Source of the DNA: Oscillospiraceae bacterium MB24-C1
Lineage (GTDB): Bacteria; Bacillota; Clostridia; Oscillospirales; Ruminococcaceae
DNA length: 64,000 nt
Assembly (NCBI GenBank): GCA_030913685.1
Contig: CP133187.1
Coordinates: forward strand, 1,883,501 to 1,947,500
Reading direction: 5' to 3'
The position numbers were made by a program, and so were the translations under genes. Shown here piece by piece: positions 44,470-52,600 of the stretch. Position 1 is the stretch's first letter. Every line of letters starts with the position of its first letter. A model generated the notes under the pieces. The model had not been told where the DNA came from, searched no databases, and was given only the letters and a program-made list of their open reading frames with translations.

Positions 44470-45469
44470 TCACGTCATCCTTTCCGCCCTTGGAAATGAC
44501 CAGCTCTCCTTCCTCCTCGAGCTTGCGTATAGAATCAACGATACGCTGCTGGGCAGCCTCAACGTCACGCATACGCACATTGTGAAGGAATTCGATATCG
44601 CTGGCGATGCTTTCCTGCATACGCTTGGACATGTTGTTGAAAATAACGGCCGAAACCTCGGCGTTTGTTCCTTTGAGCGCGACGGCCAGGTCTTTGGAGT
44701 CGACCTCGCGGAGAAAGCGCTGTATCGACATATCGTCCAGGAAGACGATGTCCTCGAAGACAAACATTAGCTTGCGTACGTTGTCGGCAAGCTCGGGGTC
44801 CTTGAGCCCCAGTTCGTCGAAGATTTGCTTTTCGGTACCGCGGTCGACGTTGTTCATGATGTCGGCGACGTGGTTGACGCCACCCAGCTCCATGAGATCC
44901 ACCGAAATAATCGAGCCGAATTTTTTAATCAAGATCTTTTCGACAATATTAATCATTTCAGGGGAGGCGCGGTCCAATTTTGCAATGCGTTCAATAACTT
45001 CAATACGCAGATCGGGCGAAAGCTCAGAAATTACCTGAGAAGCCTGTTCTGCACGAGCATAGGATAAAATGAGCGCAATCGTTTGTGGGTGCTCGTTCTG
45101 CAAGATATTAAGCAAGCTCTTATAATCGGCTTTGCGGATAAAATCGAAAGATTTTGTTTTGAGTGATTTAGTTACGCGGTCCATGTAAGAAACCGCCTGC
45201 TGAGGGCCAAACGCCTTTTCAAGAACATCTCTGGCAAATTCGATGCCGCCTTCGGCAATGACCTTTTGTGCCAAACAGAGTCCGTAAAAATCATCGACGA
45301 TGAGCTTCATCTCTTCGCTGGGGAGACGGCTGATTTTGGCAATCTCAATTGTGAGCTGCTCTACTTCGTCATCACGCAGGTGTTTATAGACCTCTGCTGC
45401 TTCACGCGATCCCAGTGCGATCATAACGGCAGCTGCCTTTTGGATACTTGTATATGCCTGCTGCGCCAT
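44462..45469 (-). CDS. fliG: Flagellar motor switch protein FliG
   Basis: 335 residues from the ATG at 45469, which overlaps the fliF stop (TGATG); AGGAGG is 10 bases upstream. The N-terminal FliF-binding domain has AAAVMIALGSREAAEVYKHL, the middle domain has the EHPQTIALILSYARAEQASQVISEL motif, and the C-terminal torque helix contains FVFEDIVFLDDMSIQRFLREVDSKDLAVALKG. The charged residues of this helix interact with MotA. Confidence 0.97.
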   Translation of the reverse strand: MAQQAYTSIQKAAAVMIALGSREAAEVYKHLRDDEVEQLTIEIAKISRLPSEEMKLIVDDFYGLCLAQKVIAEGGIEFARDVLEKAFGPQQAVSYMDRVTKSLKTKSFDFIRKADYKSLLNILQNEHPQTIALILSYARAEQASQVISELSPDLRIEVIERIAKLDRASPEMINIVEKILIKKFGSIISVDLMELGGVNHVADIMNNVDRGTEKQIFDELGLKDPELADNVRKLMFVFEDIVFLDDMSIQRFLREVDSKDLAVALKGTNAEVSAVIFNNMSKRMQESIASDIEFLHNVRMRDVEAAQQRIVDSIRKLEEEGELVISKGGKDDVIA

Positions 45470-47058
45470 CAATCTTCATCCTCCTTGAGCCATGTTCGAA
45501 GGATATTGGCCGTAATTTCGGGGTTCTCACGTGCAAAACTTTTCATTTCGTCGGTAATGGCGTTCTCTTGCTTTGAAAGCTCTGCGCCCTCCATTAGCAT
45601 GCGTTTGCGGGCCTCAAGGTCACGCTGAAGATCAAGACCGACGGGTTCCGAAGTTTTGTCGGCATCCTCCTGGGCTTTTTTGCGCTTCTTTCTGCGCCCG
45701 CTTAAAACGATAACAACGATAAGTATAATGAGCAATAGCACGCCTAGTGCGGCAATAATCATAATGATCATCGGATCATCCAGCAAGCTTGTGGAAGGCT
45801 TGGCCTCTGTAGCAACATGACCATCATCGACCACGAAATTCTGCACTGAAATATTTGCTTCTTGAATGTTGGTTGCCTTGGATACATTTTCGATGATGGA
45901 GCTTCGAGTCACGTCATCGACCTCACCCTTGATCGTAATAGCCAATGAAGCGCTGATCAGCTCGGCCTGATCCTTCTCAATCTGTTGGGTGATGTAGCTC
46001 ACCGCATAATCACGGCTACTCGAGCTGTTGATATAATCGATGGTTCCGTCGTTATTCTGGTCGACATAGACGGGCGTATCGGTGTTGTTTTCTTCGCCGA
46101 CTACGCCGCCTGCAATGTCCGAACCGTCGCTGACATGCGATTGAGTCTCGTGCGAAAGTACACCGGAGTTGTTTTTAGAATCGGCCGAAGGGCTGTACTG
46201 TTTGCTTTCGGTTAGCATCTTGTTATAGTCAAGCGCAACGGTGGCGGAAACACGAATATCCTCGGGAGCGTAGGCAATTGTAAGCACATTGAGGGCCTTT
46301 TCTACCAGGCGGCTTTCAATGCGCTCTTCAAACCCAAGACGCTCGAGGCCTATATCCGCAGTGCTCATATCTGAATCTTCTCGAGATTTTAAGCTGATGG
46401 AAGTAGCTGCGTCTATAACCTTAACATCGCCTGCGGTCATGGTGCTGCCGACGCTTGAGGCAACAAGAAATTTAATGCCCGAAACCTGATCGCGGGATAA
46501 GGTGAACCCCGGCTCCAGAACCACTGAAACACTGCCGGTGCTACGCTGGGGTGAGGTTTCCCACACGCGGTTGCTTTCCTGCGCAATACTCAAGGTGACA
46601 TAAGCGTTTTTAATACCTTCATATTGCCGAATGGTGTCCTGAAGGCGGTCCTGCAACTGTTGAACCAACAGCTGTCTCTTTTCAAAATCAGTGGTTGTTA
46701 GTCCGCCGTTGCCGGTGAAAATATCATAGGAAAGCGTTGTCTTAGGGATGTTCTGAATGGCCAACTGAGCTTTGGCATATTCTTTGTTTTCGCGGGGGAC
46801 CTCCACCTCGCCGTTAGCCATACGCGCGGGGATGTTCAAACCCTGAAGTGCATTATACACCTCAACACTTTCGGCGCTTGCCATATTCTCATAAAGCAGG
46901 ACATAGCTACCGCCGTTAAAATTTAAAAAGGCTGTAACGCCGACGGCAAAAGCCAATACGACACCAGCAATGATAGCAAATAATTTTTTACGGGCGGGGG
47001 CTAGTTGGGCCCAATATTCTTTTATAGACGTTAACGCCTTTTTTATTTGTTCAGCCAT
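45469..47058 (-). CDS. fliF: Flagellar MS-ring protein FliF
   Basis: 529 residues. Two membrane helices flank the periplasmic ring-building region: one at about 25-45 (LFAIIAGVVLAFAVGVTAFLNF) and one at about 430-455 (MIIMIIAALGVLLLIILIVVIVLSG). Ring motifs include NIPARMANGEVEVP, RQLLVQQLQDRLQDTIRQYEGI and ALDYNKMLTESKQYSP. The C-terminal tail (ITANILRTWLKEDED) binds FliG. Second gene after the main fliE promoters. Confidence 0.97.
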   Translation of the reverse strand: MAEQIKKALTSIKEYWAQLAPARKKLFAIIAGVVLAFAVGVTAFLNFNGGSYVLLYENMASAESVEVYNALQGLNIPARMANGEVEVPRENKEYAKAQLAIQNIPKTTLSYDIFTGNGGLTTTDFEKRQLLVQQLQDRLQDTIRQYEGIKNAYVTLSIAQESNRVWETSPQRSTGSVSVVLEPGFTLSRDQVSGIKFLVASSVGSTMTAGDVKVIDAATSISLKSREDSDMSTADIGLERLGFEERIESRLVEKALNVLTIAYAPEDIRVSATVALDYNKMLTESKQYSPSADSKNNSGVLSHETQSHVSDGSDIAGGVVGEENNTDTPVYVDQNNDGTIDYINSSSSRDYAVSYITQQIEKDQAELISASLAITIKGEVDDVTRSSIIENVSKATNIQEANISVQNFVVDDGHVATEAKPSTSLLDDPMIIMIIAALGVLLLIILIVVIVLSGRRKKRKKAQEDADKTSEPVGLDLQRDLEARKRMLMEGAELSKQENAITDEMKSFARENPEITANILRTWLKEDED

Positions 47059-47131
47059 TTTATCTCCAGCATCTTAAAAACTTATTTGAAATACCATGCA
47101 CTAAAGCAATTCGCCAAATTGCAGGCAGCGT

Positions 47132-47434
47132 TTAAAGCTGCATATTGATAATTTGCTGATATGCAGAAAGAACCTTGGAGGTAATACCGGCGGTGAGTTC
47201 AATTGCCGTGGTAGCCTTCATGGTATTTATCTGGACGTTATGTAGGTCGTCAGTATGACCAAGCGCCAAGTCGATCGCATCTTTGTCTGAGATGCCCTGA
47301 AGATCGTCTAAATTCTGTATGGCGTTTTTTAGTACGCGCTCAAAGTTGGCTTCTGAGCCAATCTGACCGGAGGATTTATTGCTTTCTGCGGTAGGAATAA
47401 TTGGCTGTAATTCACTGATGGGGACAATAAACAT
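47132..47434 (-). CDS. fliE: Flagellar rod-base protein FliE
   Basis: 100 residues from the ATG at 47434 (GGTGG about 6 bases before); the frame opens further upstream but that part lacks a start site. The C-terminal half is FliE-like: ANFERVLKNAIQNLDDLQGISDKDAIDLALGHTDDLHNVQINTMKATTAIELTAGITSKVLSAYQQIINMQL. FliE links the MS ring to the rod. It is separated from flgC by a terminator and about 500 bases, which is unusual, since flgB-flgC-fliE are normally contiguous. Confidence 0.93.
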   Translation of the reverse strand: MFIVPISELQPIIPTAESNKSSGQIGSEANFERVLKNAIQNLDDLQGISDKDAIDLALGHTDDLHNVQINTMKATTAIELTAGITSKVLSAYQQIINMQL

Positions 47435-47545
47435 TATTACCACCAAACCTTTCTTGGTACATTCACCATGAAGATGACCCATATTTAAATACGGATTTTG
47501 CCGTTAAGCAAGAAGAGACAATGCTCAACAAAGTGTAACCAAATA

Positions 47546-47575
47546 ATTGTAGTAAAAAAGCAGAGGAGCTGTCAA
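47546..47575 (-). promoter_or_regulatory. Sigma-A promoter P2 for the fliE operon
   Basis: On the minus strand a perfect TTGACA (47570-47575) and TACAAT (47546-47551) are 18 bases apart. The transcript would start about 105 bases before fliE. The match is stronger than at most other promoters in the window. Confidence 0.75.
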
Positions 47576-47691
47576 GATTTTATTAAAATAGAAAAGTATT
47601 TCTTTTGAAGAAATAATGTCTAAAAAAATTCGACATATAATGAATATAATGTATAAAAAATGACAAAATAATTGCCCAATTAGATACATAT

Positions 47692-47721
47692 ATTATACCC
47701 GGTTTATCACGGTAACGTCAA
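47692..47721 (-). promoter_or_regulatory. Sigma-A promoter P1 for the fliE operon
   Basis: On the minus strand TTGACG (47716-47721) and a perfect TATAAT (47692-47697) are 18 bases apart, followed by AT-rich DNA. It lies 146 bases upstream of P2 and would give a leader of about 250 bases. The stretch between the terminator at 47900 and fliE holds no gene. Confidence 0.72.
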
Positions 47722-47899
47722 GGGATTTATATAAAACGGTCACTAATTTTTAGTGTATTTAATAACAAAGAATCGGTATATTACCTTTTAAGTCAAATGC
47801 AATAATACTTTGTCATTGATTGTAAGATGTAATTTTTGTGGATAAAAAGTCACAGAATTGTAGAAAACATAGAACAATGTCGTTGGAGAGGTGAAAATC

Positions 47900-47936
47900 A
47901 AAACCCTCCTGTGCTGATCAGCCACAGGAGGGTTTT
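47900..47936 (-). terminator. Intrinsic terminator between flgC and fliE
   Basis: AAAACCCTCCTGTG pairs perfectly with CACAGGAGGGTTTT around a 9-base loop holding CTGATCAG. It starts 3 bases after the flgC stop and has T-rich sequence (TTTTGATTTTC) on the minus strand. It cuts flgB-flgC off from fliE and the rest of the operon, or lets only part of the transcripts through. Confidence 0.85.
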
Positions 47937-47938
47937 AG

Positions 47939-48373
47939 CTATTTGCCGAGTTCAAGCGCCTTTACAGTCATTTGTTTAACTATATTTAAAGCTGTAATAT
48001 TGGCATTATAAGCGGTAGAAGCGGCCATCAGATCAACAGTTTCCTCCGCGCGGTTGACATTGGGCTTCATCACATACCCGTTTTCGTCGGCGTGCGGATG
48101 CTCAGGATCATAGACAGGAATAAAATCCTCTTGGCTTTCAACCACTTCGGCCACCTTGACGCCCCCACCCAGCCTGCGACGCTCATCCTTCAATGCCGCT
48201 TTAAAATCCATAGGGCGCTCTTCAAAAACAACCTGCTTTCGACGGTAAGGGGTGCCGTCCTCAGTCTTAGTTGTGTCAATGTTGGCGAGATTCTGCGAAA
48301 TAATATCCATGCGAAAACGCTCGGCGGTAAGGGCTGAACCGGTGATGTTAAGCGAGTTTAAAAACGAGGACAT
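47939..48373 (-). CDS. flgC: Flagellar proximal rod protein FlgC
   Basis: 144 residues from the ATG at 48373, 9 bases after AAAGGA. FlgC pattern: FLNSLNITGSALTAERFRMDIISQNLANIDTTKTEDGTPYRRKQVVF, then YDPEHPHADENGYVMKPNVNRAEETVDLMAASTAYNANITALN. It forms the proximal rod with FlgB and FlgF and is exported by the type III system. Confidence 0.96.
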   Translation of the reverse strand: MSSFLNSLNITGSALTAERFRMDIISQNLANIDTTKTEDGTPYRRKQVVFEERPMDFKAALKDERRRLGGGVKVAEVVESQEDFIPVYDPEHPHADENGYVMKPNVNRAEETVDLMAASTAYNANITALNIVKQMTVKALELGK

Positions 48374-48405
48374 ACAAGTCAATCCTTTCCCAACAGAAGT
48401 AGCTG

Positions 48406-48765
48406 CTACTTGCTGAAGGTATTAATAACAGTGCGCAAATTAGTATAATCGCTGTTGATTTTAGAGGTTAGCGCAGCATACTGCGCCTGTGCCTTCCACA
48501 GCTCGAGCTGTTCATATTCCATGTTGACGTTGTTGCCGTCTACACGCGCCTCGGTGTTCTCGTCGGTAGAAACAGTTGCGCGCAACACTATTTTTCCCGA
48601 CTGGTTTTCCGAAACCGAATCAAAGACTTCATGAAAAGCAACTTTTTTTGCCTTGAAGCCGGGCGTGCTGTAATTGGCGATGTTATCTGCGTGTGCACGC
48701 ATCTTCATCCAGATTGCGTCCATGCCGCTTTCCATAGCCTGATTGGTCAGCCGATTAAATATCAA
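48406..48765 (-). CDS. flgB: Flagellar proximal rod protein FlgB
   Basis: 119 residues from TTG 48765, 9 bases after AGGAGG; GTG 48771 is a second possibility but only 3 bases from the site. FlgB features: MESGMDAIWMKMRAHADNIANYSTPGFKAKKVAFHEVF and the C-terminal helix WKAQAQYAALTSKINSDYTNLRTVI. First gene of the flgBC unit, with its own sigma-A promoter at 48808-48836. Confidence 0.94.
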   Translation of the reverse strand: MIFNRLTNQAMESGMDAIWMKMRAHADNIANYSTPGFKAKKVAFHEVFDSVSENQSGKIVLRATVSTDENTEARVDGNNVNMEYEQLELWKAQAQYAALTSKINSDYTNLRTVINTFSK

Positions 48766-48807
48766 CCACACGCACCTCCTATGATAGATTGTTAGGATAT
48801 TTCTTCT

Positions 48808-48836
48808 AGTATATAAGCAATAACAACATAATGCAA
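48808..48836 (-). promoter_or_regulatory. Sigma-A promoter for flgB-flgC
   Basis: On the minus strand TTGCAT (48831-48836) and TATACT (48808-48813) are 17 bases apart. It sits in the short gap after the sortase gene, so flgBC need not depend on the sortase transcript. Leader about 35 bases. Confidence 0.6.
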
Positions 48837-48839
48837 CTG

Positions 48840-49676
48840 CTATTTTGTTTTTTCGACAATAGTGGCCCGTTCAAGCTCTAGGGATGCTTCTGGCATCAAC
48901 CGCGCCATAATGACAAAGCGGTGGGTGCCGTCATTGCCGTCGCGGTCTGAACAAGTAGAAAGAGTCAAAATTTTGTCCTCCGGCGTGATATCAATACCGT
49001 AATCATAAATTGAAAGCGCCTTGGCATGGTCCGCAATTTCCTTCATCTGATCACCCGAAATATGCACCTGAATATAGTCAAAGCTGACGTCGGTGTAGAA
49101 AACGGCAAAAATCTGCCACAACATGCGCTCGTCTTCGGTGGTCAACGTAATACACGGATTTGCGGCGGCCACCTCGGGATCGGTGTATCTAAACAACTTA
49201 GAAAAGCGCTTGCCATCGGGGTTATCATTTGGCGCACTGTGACCGTAGATGACGGTATTGGGCGCGAGCACCTCGCGCGTCGAGATGGGGCACTCGTAGT
49301 CCATAAAATAGCAACCATATATGTTATAGTTTTTGCGTTCGTCCCGACGCTCGTAATAAAGGTTATCCAGATATTGCAGCACGCTATCGTTAACCTCAGC
49401 GCCGGGCACTTCCAACCAGGCGACCGTATCACGGTTCGCTTTGACGGCTGCGGCGAGCGAGTCAGGCACCGCAAATGTTGACCCGGGCTTTTGAATCGTC
49501 CCCATGGTGATGCCGCCTTTGCTGGAGCTTCCGGCCGAGGGACTGTTATTAGCGGGGGCGTCGTCCTGCCAAGGTAGGGTCAGCGCGGTGTCAGAAGCCT
49601 GTCGGTAGACGTAATACCCGCCGAACCCAGCCACAAAGACCAACGCTGCCGCTAAAATAGAAAGCAAAATCTTCAT
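48840..49676 (-). CDS. Class B sortase
   Basis: 278 residues from the ATG at 49676, 7 bases after GAGGTG that overlaps the end of the preceding gene. An N-terminal membrane helix (ILLSILAAALVFVAGFGGYYVYR) anchors it. The catalytic triad is visible: His in NTVIYGHS, Cys in LTLSTCS, Arg in HRFVIMAR. The class B pattern includes VAWLEVPGAEVNDSVLQ, YGCYFMDYEC and RFSKLFRYTD. Sortase B enzymes attach proteins with NPQTN-like signals to peptidoglycan. The substrate is almost surely the giant protein 4 bases upstream, whose C-terminus is NPNTGSEV. Confidence 0.95.
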   Translation of the reverse strand: MKILLSILAAALVFVAGFGGYYVYRQASDTALTLPWQDDAPANNSPSAGSSSKGGITMGTIQKPGSTFAVPDSLAAAVKANRDTVAWLEVPGAEVNDSVLQYLDNLYYERRDERKNYNIYGCYFMDYECPISTREVLAPNTVIYGHSAPNDNPDGKRFSKLFRYTDPEVAAANPCITLTTEDERMLWQIFAVFYTDVSFDYIQVHISGDQMKEIADHAKALSIYDYGIDITPEDKILTLSTCSDRDGNDGTHRFVIMARLMPEASLELERATIVEKTK

Positions 49677-49680
49677 GCCG

Positions 49681-52600
49681 TTACACCTCGCTACCGGTGT
49701 TGGGGTTGTCTTTGCCCGTAGTGTAGTAACCATTCAAGGCACCCACCTTGTTTTCTGCATCGACAATTTTATCCTTAGTTATAATGTAGGTGCTCATGTG
49801 GGTGATGGGAAGTGAGAAGGTGCCTTTGGCATTACTGACAACATAACCGTAGTAGTCGATTCGTTCGCGCTCCACGTTATAGTAGTTCCAGAAAAGCTCA
49901 CGGTTGCGGTAGGCGGAACCGAGGCTGACGGTAAACTTCATCGGCGCGGGCAGACTCCCGTGGTGGTTAAAGTGAATGTATACAGGGTCAAGGTCATCGT
50001 TGTCCGAATCGAGGTCGGTAATTGTTTCCCAGATGTCCTCTTCATCCGGCGGCGTAAAGGTGATTGAAAGGTCATATTTTTCAGTGTTGGGAATAAGCGA
50101 TTTCATATCAGAACCCTTGATGCTCAAGGTGTAATCGTTGCCCTCAAACAGAATGCTCTTTTGAGGGTAATCGGTCTTAAGCTTATTGAAAACCTCAGCC
50201 GTAACAATTGGGTACTTCGTGATGTCAATTCGGATGGGATCCTCTTCTTCAAAGTTGACGTCATCCACTGTGATGGGATTATAGATGCCCTGTTTATCCT
50301 CATCCCCGCGGTAGACGGTGACAACATATTCCTTGGTAACGGACTTATCTTGCGAGACCACTTCGACGGTAAATTCAGTCTCGTCCTCCAGTAGTGATGA
50401 CGCGTAGTTGCCGTCGTGGTCGCCGATCTCCTTACTGCCGTTAAACACCGTGACGGTGGCGTAACGGTTAGCGGTTTTAGGAATGATATCCACCGAGTAG
50501 ACATCGTCTTTGACGTAGACCTCATACTCTTCAATTGAGGATTTAAAGCGCGGCGACATGGCAGCTGTGACAAAGCTCAAGCTGTAAAGGTCGGCGTTAT
50601 TGCTTTTCTCAATAAGATTTTCATCAGTGACGGAGAGAATATAGGTCTTTTGGGTTTTGCCATCCTGTGCCGTTACCACGATATAAACCTTTGAGGATGC
50701 ATCGGTCGGGGTGATCTTAGTCGAAGCAGAGCCGCTCACGACAGCGACATCATTTACCGTAATGGTGGCAAATTCGCTGACGGCGGTTGGCGTGACGGTC
50801 ATGCCCGACGTGCCCTCAGGTATGGTGAGTTTATATTTTAGCGTGTTAGGATTAAACTTGGGTTTAAGCGTAAGAGAATCCACCTTCAGTGAAGCTAGAC
50901 GTGCCTCAGTCGAGGGTTTTTCACGTGTAACCTTAATTGTATAGGTTCGCGTTGTAAAATTCTCGGCCGTGACCACCACTGTGATCGTCTCCACTGTACC
51001 AGTCTTCAACGTTTTGGTGGTATAACTGGGTCTTGAAGTTGAAATAGCGCTGCCATCAACCGTAACGCTGCTCAATTCATCGTTGGCCACCGGTGTTAGA
51101 ATCAGCTTTTCAGTCAGATAGGGTACGGTGAATTCATATTCCAGCTGTTCGGGATTAAATGAGAACTTATCAACGGGCGTACCGTCTTGATCGGTAACGC
51201 TCAGAGACTTGAGCCTGTTATCTTCGCTGGGCTCGTTACGCTGAAGCTCAATGGTGTAAGGCGGGTCGGTGACATTTTCACTTTCAGCGGTCACGGTCAG
51301 AGACAATGTAACCGGTTTCATATTGGGGTCGTCGTCACCAGTAAACGTTACCGGATCCATATTTTTAATGGTAAAAATGGTAGGGATGCTCGGATTATAG
51401 GTGCTGGGTACCCTGGAATAACTGTAACGGCCGGCATCTAGTGCCAGCGCCAACGAGGTGACATCATCCTCGGCCTGTGTCGTAAGGGTCAAAGCGCTGG
51501 TCGAGTAGGGGATATAGACCAGGTAATCCTTCAAATCGGGCGAGAACGTGACACCATATTCAAACGGATATACGGTACCGGTCTTGCCGGCCACTGAAAG
51601 AGATTTGAGGTTTGTATTGGTGCTCGGCGCAAGGCAGGTAACGTTCAGTGTGTAAGTCGAGACCGTACTGCCATCCTCCGCTGTGATTGTAGCGGTGATG
51701 GTGGTTAAGGCACTGGGTGCAAACACGCCGTCGACCGCTTGTGGGCGGTTGAGCGTAAAGGTTGTGCTGGTTTGCTCCTTGGTGAAATATTTCAGAATAC
51801 GCTCGGTTAACGACAGCGCTTTCACAGGGCCGCCCCAGGTGATGGCGCTGTTGCCGATCATCGTGACCCATGGGCTGTTGGGCACCGCTGTAACCTCCAG
51901 CTCGGTGGTGGAGTAGGGGACGGTGATGGCATAAGTATATACGCCGGAAGAAAAGTCGGTGATTAGGTTGGTGTTGGTATCGGTTGTTTTATAAGCTTCC
52001 AGCGAGGAGAGTGAGGAATCGCTGCTCGGTGCCTCACGAAGCAGTGTCAGGGTATAAGAGTTGGTGCTGCCGTCCTGCGCGGTGACGGTGATGCGTACTG
52101 TTATGGGTATTTCGATATTATCCTTCAGACTAATTTCGCTTGAGGGGTCGTTCGACTTAACCTTCTCGGTAATCTCCGGTTGGCCGACGATCCCCTGTAT
52201 GGAAAAGTCAATGTCTTGAATGGCGCCGCTGCCAACCGTGAGCTTAGGGGTGAGGGTCACTTTTTCAACGGCGTTGGGCAGTAAAATATTATAGGCGTTG
52301 GTTCCGGGCTCAAAACCAAAGGGAATTGAGTCATTCTTGGGGTATACCTCTTTAAAGATATCCTGCTTTTCAGTGGTTGGAAAGCCCGTAAGTGTAAGAC
52401 TGGCTAGCGTGCCATCTGAACTGGGAGTCGAGTTATCAACGTAAAAATTCTGCATAACGGTATAGCTGGACATAAGCTCGTTATTTGCATTGTAGAAAAG
52501 CACCTGTAAGTTGGTCTGCCCACGCTTTTTTGCAACAATTTCAAGCGATTTGTAGTTACCGACGTTTAAAATATCAGAGCCGTAGGTATAAGCGACCGGA

